Positions 36,762-45,183 of a DNA stretch of 64,000 bases are shown here, in pieces. Each line of letters begins with the position of its first letter. The stretch's first letter is position 1. A model generated the notes under the pieces. It saw nothing but the letters and a program-made list of their open reading frames with translations, made no database searches and was not told the origin of the DNA. The position numbers and the translations under genes were made by a program. The DNA lies in the NCBI GenBank assembly GCA_947501805.1, contig CANMXJ010000006.1:124001-188000 (forward strand), given 5' to 3'. The stretch is from an uncultured Sulfitobacter sp. (GTDB taxonomy: Bacteria > Pseudomonadota > Alphaproteobacteria > Rhodobacterales > Rhodobacteraceae).

Positions 36762-37006
36762 AGGTCCTCTCCCGTATTTGTGGTTGGAAAACTGTTGTTT
36801 CGTGGCAAGTGCCACAAGGCGCACTTATAGGTGGGCAACCACGGTGCAGGTCGCCCCGAAGAAGCGTTCGCGCAGACGCGCACGGTCAGTTGAATCGAAA
36901 AGACGTTTCATGGGTTTTGGAATACCGTGCAAAAGCCGCTGCCGCAAGTGGGGCGGGGTTGCAGCTCTGCGCATGCCATGCGACGATTCCGCGAAACGGA
37001 GCCAGC
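36762..37006. promoter_or_regulatory. Divergent spacer between leuC and the MscS channel
   Basis: 245 bp that must contain the leuC promoter and leader on the minus strand and the promoter for the channel gene on the plus strand. I see no convincing leader peptide rich in leucine codons and no T-box-like structure. Open frames through it lack family similarity. Confidence 0.4.
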
Positions 37007-38347
37007 ATGAACGAGACCACCGACCCTTTTGCCGAATTCCTGTCCACGCTTGAAGGGTTGTGGATCTCTGTGCAGAGCTTTCTGACCGGTGTTTTGACCC
37101 CGGGCTGGAAGCAAAACCAGGTACTGATTGTCGTTGGTTTGGCGCTGCTGTCTTGGATGCTTCACGGGCGTTGTGTTCAGTTGCTGGAGCGATACGTGCG
37201 GTCCCAAGAAGGGTGGGCCAAATGGCAGTTGCGATTTATCGTTCAGTTAAAGCGGCGGTTGGGCTTGATCCTCTTCGCGCTGATGGCGTGGATCCTCTAT
37301 TTCGTTATGCAGAACATCACATGGCCGTCCCGGTCTTACCTGATCGGGCTAGCGGCTACATTGACGGCGGTATGGGTTGGCACCGCCTTTGCGGCGCAGC
37401 TGGTGCACAATCGTTTTATGCGGCGGACTGTCATGTGGGCGCTGTGGATTTACGCGACGCTTTACCTGCTAAATGTGTCTGACGATGTTGCGGAATTCCT
37501 TGATAATGTTGCGTTGGAGCTGGGCGATTTCCGTCTTTCCATCCTGACGTTGATCACCGCTTTGGTTGTCATCGGCATTCTGTTGACGCTGGCCCGCATT
37601 GCCAGCCAAGCGAGCGCCAGCACAATCCGCAAGAACGAAGATATCAGCCCCTCCATGCAGGTCTTGGCGGTCAAGGGCGTGCAATTGGCGTTGTATGGTG
37701 TTGCGTTCTATATGGGTGTGAAGGCGGTTGGCATTGATTTGACGGGCCTTGCGGTGCTGTCGGGCGCGATTGGTGTGGGCCTTGGTTTTGGTCTGCAAAA
37801 AGTGGTGTCGAACCTTGTATCGGGTGTGATCATCCTTTTGGACAAGTCGATCAAGCCGGGAGATGTTATTTCACTGGGCGAGACGTTTGGTTGGATACAG
37901 ACGCTGGGTGCGCGATACGCTTCCGTGCTGACGCGGGACGGTAAGGAATATCTGATCCCGAACGAAGATCTGATTACCGGTCAGGTGGTGAATTGGTCCC
38001 ACTCCAACGAATTTGTCCGGCTGGATATACATTTTGGCACAGCCTATAACGATGATCCACATTTGGTGCGCAAGCTCGCGATTGAAGCGGCGATGGGCGT
38101 GGATCGGGTGCTGAGCTTTAAGCCAGCGGTGTGTCATATCGTGGGGTTCGGGGATTCATCCGTGGATTACATCCTGCGGTTCTGGATCAGGGATCCCACA
38201 GGCGGCCTGACCAATATTCGCGGCAATGTGTATCTGGCGCTGTGGGATACGTTCAAGGAACACAACATCTCGATCCCGTTCCCGCAGCGCGAGGTGTTGA
38301 TGCTGGAAGACAGCAAGCTGTCTTTGCGCAAACCTGCGATGGACTGA
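37007..38347 (+). CDS. MscS-family mechanosensitive ion channel
   Basis: 446 residues: an extra N-terminal membrane region with several helices (about residues 30-260), then the MscS core with the pore helix (TGLAVLSGAIGVGLGFGLQKVVSNLVSGVIILLDK) and a cytoplasmic beta/alpha domain. The core would open under membrane tension after osmotic downshock. ATG 37007 follows GGAG; an in-frame extension to 36809 has no family similarity. Confidence 0.9.
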   Translation: MNETTDPFAEFLSTLEGLWISVQSFLTGVLTPGWKQNQVLIVVGLALLSWMLHGRCVQLLERYVRSQEGWAKWQLRFIVQLKRRLGLILFALMAWILYFVMQNITWPSRSYLIGLAATLTAVWVGTAFAAQLVHNRFMRRTVMWALWIYATLYLLNVSDDVAEFLDNVALELGDFRLSILTLITALVVIGILLTLARIASQASASTIRKNEDISPSMQVLAVKGVQLALYGVAFYMGVKAVGIDLTGLAVLSGAIGVGLGFGLQKVVSNLVSGVIILLDKSIKPGDVISLGETFGWIQTLGARYASVLTRDGKEYLIPNEDLITGQVVNWSHSNEFVRLDIHFGTAYNDDPHLVRKLAIEAAMGVDRVLSFKPAVCHIVGFGDSSVDYILRFWIRDPTGGLTNIRGNVYLALWDTFKEHNISIPFPQREVLMLEDSKLSLRKPAMD

Positions 38348-38407
38348 CTTGTTCTGAGTGCTCCGGGGGCTATCTGACCCGTCTGGGGATCGGGCGGGGA
38401 GCGGGAC

Positions 38408-39139
38408 ATGACAGAAGCGGGACCGGTTGTTCTGATCCTTGGCAGCGGACCGAATGTCGCGCTTGCGCGGGACTGGCCGAAAGCGTGGTTTGACGAGATT
38501 GTCGTGATTAACAACGCTTGGAAAGTGCGTCCTGATTGGGATGCGTTGGTGTTTCCCGAGGATTTTCCGACCGCGAACATGCCGCCTGTGATCGGTGATG
38601 CGCAAAGTCTGGTGCAGGCCGATGCCTTTGTGCCAACCCAGAACCGCTATGGCGGGTTTGTATTTGCCGGTGCGACGATGGCCTATACCACGGCCTATTG
38701 GGCGCTGGATGTGCTGCGCCCACGGGTGATGGCGTTTATGGGTTGCGACATGGTCTATCCAAAAGAGGGCGATACGCATTTTTACGGTACGGGGGCAGCG
38801 GACCCGCTGCGAGACGATGTAACTCTGCGTGATCTGGGCGCAAAATCGGCGCGTCTGGCGGTGATCGCTGCTGCGCAGGGATGTGCGTGCGTGAACCTGT
38901 CGGAGGGGGTGTCGGAACTGATTTTTCCTCGAGCTAGAGCCGGGGGTTTGCGTGGGATTGCGACGCCTGACATGGAGCGTGCGGGCTATGACGCCCTGCG
39001 TGCCCAAGAAGATGCCTTGGGATATGCCACGCCGGACGGGCGGTATGATGTCGCAGGTGAAGGGTTCGACGTGGCGGCGTTGGATAGTCTCGATGCTGCT
39101 TGGCTCGGGATGTGTAAGCACAAATTTGAAGGCGACTAA
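38408..39139 (+). CDS. Conserved hypothetical protein, Rossmann-like (possibly DUF115/MptE-like)
   Basis: 243 residues beginning VVLILGSGPNVALARDWP, a nucleotide-binding-like loop after a beta strand. Further on come VVINNAWKVRPDWDALVF and AFMGCDMVYPKEGDTHFYG. The GSGP loop and the later D-rich strand resemble proteins related to 6-hydroxymethylpterin diphosphokinase MptE or DUF115 sugar-phosphate enzymes, but the match is by eye only. It lies 60 bp after the MscS gene. Confidence 0.5.
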   Translation: MTEAGPVVLILGSGPNVALARDWPKAWFDEIVVINNAWKVRPDWDALVFPEDFPTANMPPVIGDAQSLVQADAFVPTQNRYGGFVFAGATMAYTTAYWALDVLRPRVMAFMGCDMVYPKEGDTHFYGTGAADPLRDDVTLRDLGAKSARLAVIAAAQGCACVNLSEGVSELIFPRARAGGLRGIATPDMERAGYDALRAQEDALGYATPDGRYDVAGEGFDVAALDSLDAAWLGMCKHKFEGD

Positions 39140-39156
39140 TCCGCTGCGACCCGAAC

Positions 39157-39813
39157 TTATTTCAGCCTGTCATCGTGGTTTTGGGCTCCTGTTGTCTTAT
39201 TAAAGCCACGCAAACCATCGATGACCTGTTGACGATTGAAGTCGTTATCGAACTTTACGAGATGCCTTTTTTCCATGATGCGAGCCAAGCGATCTGGTAT
39301 GAAAAGTTGTTCGATTTGTCCGATTTGGGCGTTTACGAACACATGCATTTCGCGTGTCAATTCATCCAGATGCACGATCAGAGGTCGACCGGGACCATCG
39401 TAAAAGAAGTCAACTTCATCTTGGGGCAATGCTACCATACGACCAGCGTGAATGAGTGATTGCCCTTGTTCGCTGCGATAGAATCCAGCGAGTGTTTCGA
39501 GTTCCTTTGCTGTGAAGTGTTTTAAATAGGCTGCCTGCGTCGCTTCATGCAGTCGTTGTAAAAATTGCCTTTCAAAATCACCCGTCAGTGCGTCAGTGAA
39601 GCCTGCCGGATCAACTATTTCAGCGTTGAAAGCGACAACGCCTTGCTGGATTCTGGTAGAGGCGTTCAGGATCATGGTCTTTAGGGCCTGCTCGGTGCCA
39701 TTAGAGCGTCGATTTTGCTCTGAAATGTAAGCGGCATCTGCAACAGGGGTGGCCAGCAACTGACCACCTGACAAAGACGAAATCAGAAATAGAAAGGCAT
39801 AAAGGTGTTTCAT
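39157..39813 (-). CDS. DUF2059 domain protein, exported
   Basis: 218 residues with an N-terminal signal peptide (MKHLYAFLFLISSLSGGQLLA) and the DUF2059 pattern FTAKELETLAGFYRSEQGQSLI, a helical domain of unknown function common in Proteobacterial periplasmic proteins. ATG 39813 has GGAG 6 bp upstream; an earlier in-frame start at 39849 lacks a signal-peptide-like beginning. Confidence 0.78.
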   Translation of the reverse strand: MKHLYAFLFLISSLSGGQLLATPVADAAYISEQNRRSNGTEQALKTMILNASTRIQQGVVAFNAEIVDPAGFTDALTGDFERQFLQRLHEATQAAYLKHFTAKELETLAGFYRSEQGQSLIHAGRMVALPQDEVDFFYDGPGRPLIVHLDELTREMHVFVNAQIGQIEQLFIPDRLARIMEKRHLVKFDNDFNRQQVIDGLRGFNKTTGAQNHDDRLK

Positions 39814-40157
39814 CTCGGCTCCGGTCGGGTTTCCGCAGGTCAAATTCACGGCTGATATTCCCGCCGATCAACTCCTGTAGATGTATCCTACTCGACGGGT
39901 TGGTAGCGAGGATGAGTGAATTCTGTGTTCAAACATTGAGGGGAAATTGGTGCTTTCGTGGGATTTTTCGCGAAAGTGGTGTTGCTTGGAAGAGGGCAAA
40001 GGGCAGCAATATTTACCAGAACAGGCCTATGATCTCCCAATAGATCGCCACCTACCCCCGAACACTTCACAACAACTTTTTAACGAAACGCACGTTATTC
40101 ATTGCTCAACGGGTACTTTCGTTTATCAAGACGCCAATAACGATAAGAAGCAGGCAT
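39814..40157. other. 344-bp intergenic region before the desaturase
   Basis: No believable gene. It contains the inverted element CTTTCG (39953-39958) / CGAAAG (39971-39976) with an A/T-rich loop, and an A/T-rich stretch around 40070-40150 that probably holds the desaturase promoter. An 82-codon frame through it lacks codon bias and a ribosome site. Confidence 0.4.
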
Positions 40158-41189
40158 ATGTACCATCAACCCGAACCGTTGCAGCAGAGTTCTGACATGG
40201 GCGATGCCCGTGAGTGGATCAAAGTTCTATCGAAATACCGCGATCCGAGCGTGGCGCGCAGCTCCTTCGAGTTGGCCGTTACATTGGGACCGTTTGTTGT
40301 TTTGTGGGCTTTGGCGTGGTGGTCGTTGTCAATCAGCGGTTGGCTGACTCTTGCGATTTCAATGTGCAATGCGGCGTTTCTGCTGCGGCTGTTCGCCATT
40401 CAACATGATTGTGGACATGGCGCGTTTTTCAACAACCGCTCGGTGAGCGATTGGGTAGGGCGGGCCCTTGGTGTCGTGACGTTGACGCCTTACGACGTCT
40501 GGCGGCGCACGCATTCTGTGCATCACAGCGCTTCCGGCAATCTTGGTCGGCGCGGCATGGGCGATGTGCACACGTTGACCGTGGCTGAGTACAAGGCGCT
40601 CTCGCCACTGCGGAAATTCCATTACCGTCTGTATCGGCATCCGATTGTATTGTTCGGACTGGGGCCCAGTTATCTGTTTTTCCTGCAAAACCGTCTGCCT
40701 TTGGGTTTGATGGCGCAGGCGAAGTATTGGGTCAGCGCGATGAGCACCAATGCGGCGATCATCGTGGCCTTGTTGGTGATCCTGTATTTTGGCGGCATCA
40801 TGCCGATTTTGCTGATCTTTGTGCCGTCCACGCTGGTGGCTGCAACTGCCGGTGTGTGGCTGTTTTACGTGCAGCACCAGTTCGAGACGACCCTGTGGGA
40901 GCAGCAGGAAGATTGGGATTTGCACGATGCGGCGCTGCATGGCAGTTCGCATTATGTGCTGCCCTCCGTTCTGCAATGGTTGAGCGCGAACATTGGCATC
41001 CACCACGTTCATCACCTTTACAGCCGCATCCCGTTTTACCGCCTCCCTGAAGTACTGCGCGATCATGCACCATTGGCGCAGGGTAACCGCATGACCATTC
41101 GCGAGAGCATTGTGAACGCGCGGTTGCACTTGTGGGACGAAAAGAGCAAACGCTTGTTGTCCTTTAGGCAGGCCAAGATGGTTGCGTAA
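40158..41189 (+). CDS. Fatty acid desaturase family protein
   Basis: 343-residue membrane di-iron enzyme. Three histidine boxes are present: HDCGH (83-87), HSVHH (119-123) and HHVHH (282-286), with hydrophobic helix pairs between them. It would introduce a double bond into a membrane lipid acyl chain or hydroxylate a lipid. ATG 40158 is used; ATG 40197 is an alternative that keeps all boxes. It may help membrane adaptation to cold. The next small gene overlaps by 1 bp. Confidence 0.9.
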   Translation: MYHQPEPLQQSSDMGDAREWIKVLSKYRDPSVARSSFELAVTLGPFVVLWALAWWSLSISGWLTLAISMCNAAFLLRLFAIQHDCGHGAFFNNRSVSDWVGRALGVVTLTPYDVWRRTHSVHHSASGNLGRRGMGDVHTLTVAEYKALSPLRKFHYRLYRHPIVLFGLGPSYLFFLQNRLPLGLMAQAKYWVSAMSTNAAIIVALLVILYFGGIMPILLIFVPSTLVAATAGVWLFYVQHQFETTLWEQQEDWDLHDAALHGSSHYVLPSVLQWLSANIGIHHVHHLYSRIPFYRLPEVLRDHAPLAQGNRMTIRESIVNARLHLWDEKSKRLLSFRQAKMVA

Positions 41190-41410
41190 TGCGGCCCAGT
41201 CTGCGCACCAAGGCGATTGCGGTATGTGACAGCAAAATAGCAAACAAGGGAGAGACAGTTGGCCTGTCTTTTTATGCCTTCTTTGCGAATAAGAACGACG
41301 ATCCCGAGTTGCTGATGGAAGCTGCCGAATGGTGGATCAAGACGCATCAACTTGATCACTTCGAAAAGGCGGTAAAGATTCGCAAGTTGATACAGTCAGA
41401 AACCGGATAA
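41189..41410 (+). CDS. Small protein of unknown function
   Basis: 73 residues. The second half, DDPELLMEAAEWWIKTHQLDHFEKAVKIRKLI, looks like an amphipathic helical pair with normal coding bias. The first 25 residues are less convincing. The start shares one base with the desaturase stop (TAATG) and has no clear ribosome site. It may be coupled to the desaturase, or a shorter protein may be the real product. Confidence 0.45.
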   Translation: MRPSLRTKAIAVCDSKIANKGETVGLSFYAFFANKNDDPELLMEAAEWWIKTHQLDHFEKAVKIRKLIQSETG

Positions 41411-41540
41411 AGTGGGAATGGACTGTATCCGAGGGGCAATATCCCTCGCAGAGACAACAAAACCACATGAATCGGATCAGAACCGCCAATCCGCCGGTGT
41501 AGTCATTGAATTGTCAGGCGCGGGTTGCTAAGTGGGAAAA

Positions 41541-41560
41541 AACCCCAGCGCCGGGGGCTT
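41541..41560. terminator. Possible hairpin in the rsfS leader
   Basis: ACCCCAGCGCCGGGGGCTT contains CCCC...GGGG that can form a short G/C-rich hairpin. It lies between the small gene at 41189 and the rsfS leader ORF. It is short and lacks a T-tract, so terminator function is doubtful. Confidence 0.3.
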
Positions 41561-41583
41561 GTCTGCGCGATTCTAGGAGGACG

Positions 41584-41640
41584 ATGTCCTGTCATTCCAC
41601 ATTGACGCAGTTCAATCTGCGAACCCAGGAGCGGCGCTGA
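41584..41640 (+). CDS. 18-codon leader ORF coupled to rsfS
   Basis: ATG 41584 follows a strong TAGGAGG site (6 bp spacing after AGGAGG in TAGGAGGACG). It encodes MSCHSTLTQFNLRTQERR, ending in TGA whose last base is the first base of the rsfS ATG (TGATG). rsfS has no comparably good ribosome site of its own, because the GGAG at 41628-41631 lies inside this ORF. The arrangement indicates translational coupling. Whether the peptide has a function, or only tunes RsfS output, is unknown. Confidence 0.6.
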   Translation: MSCHSTLTQFNLRTQERR

Positions 41641-42008
41641 TGGCTACTGCACCTGATATGTCCACCAGCGACGCGATTTTAGCCGCGATTCTGAAGTCTT
41701 TGGACGAAGATAAAGCGGAAGATATCGTCCAAATTGATCTGGGTGGTAAGACCGAGATTGGCGATTACATGGTGATTTGCACGGGTCGTTCGACCCGTCA
41801 GGTTACTTCGATTGCAGAAAAGCTGGCGCAGAAGGTTAAAGACGAATTTGGCCGCACGCCAAAGGTCGAAGGCCGCGACACGGGCGACTGGGTTCTAATC
41901 GACACGGGCGATGTGATTGTTCATGTGTTCCGTCCCGAAGTGCGCGAATTTTACCAGCTCGAAAAGATGTGGATGGACGGCGGCGAAGTCGCATCCCCGC
42001 AGAACTAG
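41640..42008 (+). CDS. rsfS: Ribosomal silencing factor RsfS
   Basis: 122-residue RsfS/Iojap protein that binds uL14 on the 50S subunit and blocks subunit joining during starvation. The family segments [32 protein letters not shown] and [32 protein letters not shown] are clear. It starts immediately at the stop of the leader ORF and precedes rlmH, the usual gene order. Confidence 0.95.
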   Translation: MATAPDMSTSDAILAAILKSLDEDKAEDIVQIDLGGKTEIGDYMVICTGRSTRQVTSIAEKLAQKVKDEFGRTPKVEGRDTGDWVLIDTGDVIVHVFRPEVREFYQLEKMWMDGGEVASPQN

Positions 42009-42028
42009 TCCGGTCGGGGGTAAGACCC

Positions 42029-42499
42029 TTGCGCATCCATATCTGTGCGGTGGGCCGCTTGCGGGCGGGCCCCGAAAAAGACCTTATTGATGATTATCTG
42101 ACGCGATTTGATCGGACCGGGCGGGCTTTGGGTCTTGGTCCGGTGCGTGTCGTTGAGGTTGAGGACAAGAAGGGTGGCGGTAGGCCTGCCGAGGCAGCAC
42201 TGCTGGATAAGTCAATTCCAAGCGGCGCATTGATATGTGTGCTTGATGAGCGCGGGCGCGTTGAAACCTCGCCGGATTTTGCGCAACGTCTGGGCGGTTG
42301 GCGTGACATGGGCCGCGGTGATGTGGCCTTTGTGATCGGTGGCGCAGATGGCATCGACAAGGCGTTGCGGGCTCGCGCGGAACATGCGCTGTCGTTTGGC
42401 AAAATGGTCTGGCCCCATATGATGGTACGGGTAATGTTGAGCGAGCAATTGTATCGCGCGGCGTCAATCCTGTCTGGCGGACCGTATCACCGGGTTTAG
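42029..42499 (+). CDS. rlmH: 23S rRNA (pseudouridine1915-N3)-methyltransferase RlmH
   Basis: 156-residue SPOUT methyltransferase. It begins [15 protein letters not shown], and the C-terminal knot includes [40 protein letters not shown] and the terminal GGPYHRV. The TTG start at 42029 with GGGGG upstream is chosen because family proteins begin here. It is co-transcribed with rsfS. Confidence 0.95.
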   Translation: MRIHICAVGRLRAGPEKDLIDDYLTRFDRTGRALGLGPVRVVEVEDKKGGGRPAEAALLDKSIPSGALICVLDERGRVETSPDFAQRLGGWRDMGRGDVAFVIGGADGIDKALRARAEHALSFGKMVWPHMMVRVMLSEQLYRAASILSGGPYHRV

Positions 42500-42849
42500 C
42501 GCAGTTTGATCTTCTTGATGTCATCACTCCAGCCACTGATGTTGTCGCGGGCCTGAATGCCGACCTCGGTCACACCTTCTGGTATCTGAACGCCCGAAAG
42601 CGAGCGGGTGAACGGTTGTTCGTTGATATGTGGATGTGCCAGATTGCGCAGGCCCAGGACGTTACCGTCCTGATCAACCACGCGCCACCCATCGGCGTAA
42701 TGGTCCCATCCGGTGTCGTTGTGGGACAGAGTGACGTCAAAGGTCCAGAGTGCACCTGATTTTCGCGCGTTGACGTCCTGGATCACGGGTGCGTCCGCAA
42801 ATGCGGGCATGGCGGTGAGTACGAGGATGGAAAGGCTGTGTTTAATCAT
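42496..42849 (-). CDS. Exported small protein of unknown function
   Basis: 117 residues with a short signal peptide ([18 protein letters not shown], cleavage about residue 18). The mature part looks like a single beta-sandwich: [55 protein letters not shown]. No family was named with confidence. ATG 42849 has an AGGGTG site upstream. It converges on rlmH with a 4-bp overlap. Confidence 0.7.
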   Translation of the reverse strand: MIKHSLSILVLTAMPAFADAPVIQDVNARKSGALWTFDVTLSHNDTGWDHYADGWRVVDQDGNVLGLRNLAHPHINEQPFTRSLSGVQIPEGVTEVGIQARDNISGWSDDIKKIKLR

Positions 42850-42893
42850 GGGATCACCCTTAAAATAATGTGGGTACATATTCCACTGTACCA

Positions 42894-43583
42894 CTATTCC
42901 AAGAGTATGCCACGCGACTGTGAAGCGAATTCCCGCCGCCAGATCACAATGAGTGTCAAAATTGCACCAGCCAACAATAGCAACGCGCCACCGAGCCAGC
43001 AGATACCTGCCAGTGCAAAATAGACCGAGCGCAGGCCGCGATTGAAGCTGCGCGCGGCCGTAACGTTCACCTCTGCCGCTTTGCCAGCCATTTTCGGGGC
43101 GTTTGGATCGGTGGCATCGTTGGGGACAGCGGCCATGATGACTGAGCAATAGCCAAATAGCCGGTTCGACCAGACAAATTTGAGAAAGGCGTTGGTCAGG
43201 AAGAACACCACAACCAGAAGTTTGATTTCCCAGACGATAGGTGGGTGTGAGACCAGTGTGAGGTCTTCGGCTACGTCAACAAGGCTATCCGAGTTGCCAA
43301 TCAGGGCAAGCATCCCGCCAATTGCGATCATTGATGTTGAGGCGAAAAAAGACGTGCCCTGACGCAGTGTTGCAACTGTCTGGGCATCAAAAATGCGCGG
43401 CTCGCGGGTGATCATCTGCCGCATCCATTCACGGCGATAGTCTGCCATGATGCGCGAGACGGAGGGTTCTTTGAATGCGGACGTCTCGACTCGCCAGCCA
43501 ATCAGAATCCACAGACCGAAAAGGGTCGCCACAGCAATAAAATCCAGAGTGGTAAAGAGGGCAAGGCGTTCGGTCCAGTTCAT
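42894..43583 (-). CDS. DUF599 family membrane protein
   Basis: 229 residues with about four hydrophobic segments and the DUF599 signature: DFIAVATLFGLWILIGWRVE, RREWMRQMITREPRIFDAQ and NRGLRSVYFALAGICWLGG. The function is unknown. ATG 43583 is preferred; an upstream in-frame start at 43622 is possible. It is divergent from glcD. Confidence 0.82.
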   Translation of the reverse strand: MNWTERLALFTTLDFIAVATLFGLWILIGWRVETSAFKEPSVSRIMADYRREWMRQMITREPRIFDAQTVATLRQGTSFFASTSMIAIGGMLALIGNSDSLVDVAEDLTLVSHPPIVWEIKLLVVVFFLTNAFLKFVWSNRLFGYCSVIMAAVPNDATDPNAPKMAGKAAEVNVTAARSFNRGLRSVYFALAGICWLGGALLLLAGAILTLIVIWRREFASQSRGILLE

Positions 43584-43627
43584 GATATGCTCATAGATGG
43601 ATGAGATGCTTGTTGCCAGCACGTAAA

Positions 43628-43650
43628 ATTGGTAATATTATTTTACCAAT
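43628..43650. promoter_or_regulatory. Candidate operator upstream of glcD
   Basis: ATTGGTAA (43628-43635) and TTACCAAT (43643-43650) form a perfect inverted repeat with a 7-bp A/T-rich centre, 22 bp before the glcD start. TTGGT/ACCAA half sites are typical of FadR-type GntR regulators such as PdhR or GlcC, though their usual spacing is shorter. No GntR regulator gene is in the window. Confidence 0.5.
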
Positions 43651-43672
43651 AGGGTTGAGCGGGAGAAATGCT

Positions 43673-45121
43673 ATGGAAATGCCAATACCAGACGCAGGTG
43701 TGATTGCCCGCAAAGCGCGTGTGGTCGCACGTTTGATGGATGTTTTGCCCGCTGATGCAGTAATTCACGAAGAGCGTGAGACAAAGGCCTATGAGTGTGA
43801 CGCGCTGACTGCCTATAAATGTCCGCCGATGGTTGCTGTGTTGCCGTCCTCGACCCGTGAAGTGTCGGATGTTTTACGGATTTGTCATTCTGAAGGTGTG
43901 CCCGTGGTGCCGCGTGGCTCGGGCACGTCGTTGGCTGGTGGGGCGCTGCCCACAGCAGATTGTGTGATCCTTGGCGTGGCGCGGATGAATGACGTGATCG
44001 AGACGGATTACGACAACCGGTTGATCCGAGTGCAGACCGGACGCACCAACCTTTCGGTGACGGGCGCAGTTGAGGCCGACGGGTTTTTCTATGCACCTGA
44101 CCCGTCTTCGCAATTGGCCTGTGCGATCGCGGGCAATATCGCGATGAATTCAGGTGGGGCGCATTGTCTGAAATACGGTGTGACGACGAACAACCTGCTG
44201 GGCGTTACCATGGTGATGATGGACGGCGAGGTTGTCGAAATTGGCGGCGGATATATGGACGCGGGCGGTTTGGATTTACTTGGGCTGATCTGTGGATCGG
44301 AAGGGCAGTTGGGCGTTGTGACAGAGGCGACCCTTCGCATCCTGCCGAAACCCGAAGGTGCGCGGCCCGTGTTGATGGGATTTGACGATAATGAGGTTGC
44401 GGGCGCTTGTGTAAGCGACATCATCAAAGCGGGTGTTTTGCCGGTCGCGATTGAATTCATGGACCGGCCCTGCATCGAGGCAACGGAGGCATTTGCCAAG
44501 GCGGGATATCCGATGTGCGAGGCATTGCTGATTGTCGAGGTCGAAGGGTCGGATGCGGAGATTGATCATCAGTTGAACCTGATCATGGAGATTGCGCGCC
44601 GGCACAACCCGGTGGAGCTGCGTGAAAGCAAGTCTGCAGAGGAAAGTGCAAAGATCTGGCTGGGGCGCAAATCAGCGTTTGGCGCGATGGGGCAAATCAA
44701 CGATTACATGTGTCTGGACGGGACGATCCCGGTGTCGTCCTTGCCGTTGGTATTGCGCCGGATTGGCGAGATGTCAGAGGAGTTTGGCCTGAAAGTCGGT
44801 AATGTGTTTCATGCAGGGGACGGTAATATGCATCCACTGATCCTGTTTGATGCAAATAAAGAGGGCGATCTGGAGCTTTGTGAGGCATTTGGCGCAGAGA
44901 TATTGAAGCTTTGTGTTGAGGTTGGTGGATGCCTGACGGGCGAGCATGGTGTGGGCATTGAAAAACGCGATCTGATGCATGTGCAATACGGCGCAGCAGA
45001 TCTGGAAGCCCAGATGGCGGTAAAGGATGTTTTTGATCCGCAGTGGTTGCTTAATCCGGCCAAAGTGTTTCCGCTTGATGCGTCCGATGCGCGTCGATCT
45101 ATCGCGCTGGCAGCCGAATGA
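43673..45121 (+). CDS. glcD: Glycolate oxidase subunit GlcD
   Basis: 482-residue FAD-linked subunit oxidising glycolate to glyoxylate. The FAD_binding_4 domain contains PVVPRGSGTSLAGGALP and the C-terminal FAD-oxidase domain contains GNVFHAGDGNMHPLILFD and CLTGEHGVGIEKRDLM. ATG 43673 follows GGGAG; family proteins start here. It is first gene of glcD-glcE-orf-glcF. Confidence 0.95.
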   Translation: MEMPIPDAGVIARKARVVARLMDVLPADAVIHEERETKAYECDALTAYKCPPMVAVLPSSTREVSDVLRICHSEGVPVVPRGSGTSLAGGALPTADCVILGVARMNDVIETDYDNRLIRVQTGRTNLSVTGAVEADGFFYAPDPSSQLACAIAGNIAMNSGGAHCLKYGVTTNNLLGVTMVMMDGEVVEIGGGYMDAGGLDLLGLICGSEGQLGVVTEATLRILPKPEGARPVLMGFDDNEVAGACVSDIIKAGVLPVAIEFMDRPCIEATEAFAKAGYPMCEALLIVEVEGSDAEIDHQLNLIMEIARRHNPVELRESKSAEESAKIWLGRKSAFGAMGQINDYMCLDGTIPVSSLPLVLRRIGEMSEEFGLKVGNVFHAGDGNMHPLILFDANKEGDLELCEAFGAEILKLCVEVGGCLTGEHGVGIEKRDLMHVQYGAADLEAQMAVKDVFDPQWLLNPAKVFPLDASDARRSIALAAE

Positions 45122-45152
45122 GTGCAGAACACAGGCGGCAGTGCTCGATGAT

Positions 45153-45183
45153 AGTGCGGACGATATTTAAGGCCAAAAAGAGA
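45153..45183. repeat. 31-bp repeat, copy 1 (before glcE)
   Basis: A 31-bp sequence with core GCGGACGATATTTAAGGCC is repeated without mismatch at 60215-60245. This copy ends at the first base of the glcE start codon and so supplies its upstream region, including AAAAAGAG in the ribosome-site position. Confidence 0.85.

Noticed and set aside
35427..36830. 467-codon plus-strand frame over leuC
   Set aside because: Antisense to a complete, conserved LeuC.
36762..37006. Leucine leader peptide before leuC
   Set aside because: No short ORF with clustered Leu codons and terminator pair could be found on the minus strand.
39947..40195. 82-codon frame before the desaturase
   Set aside because: No ribosome site, poor codon bias, overlaps the desaturase start region.
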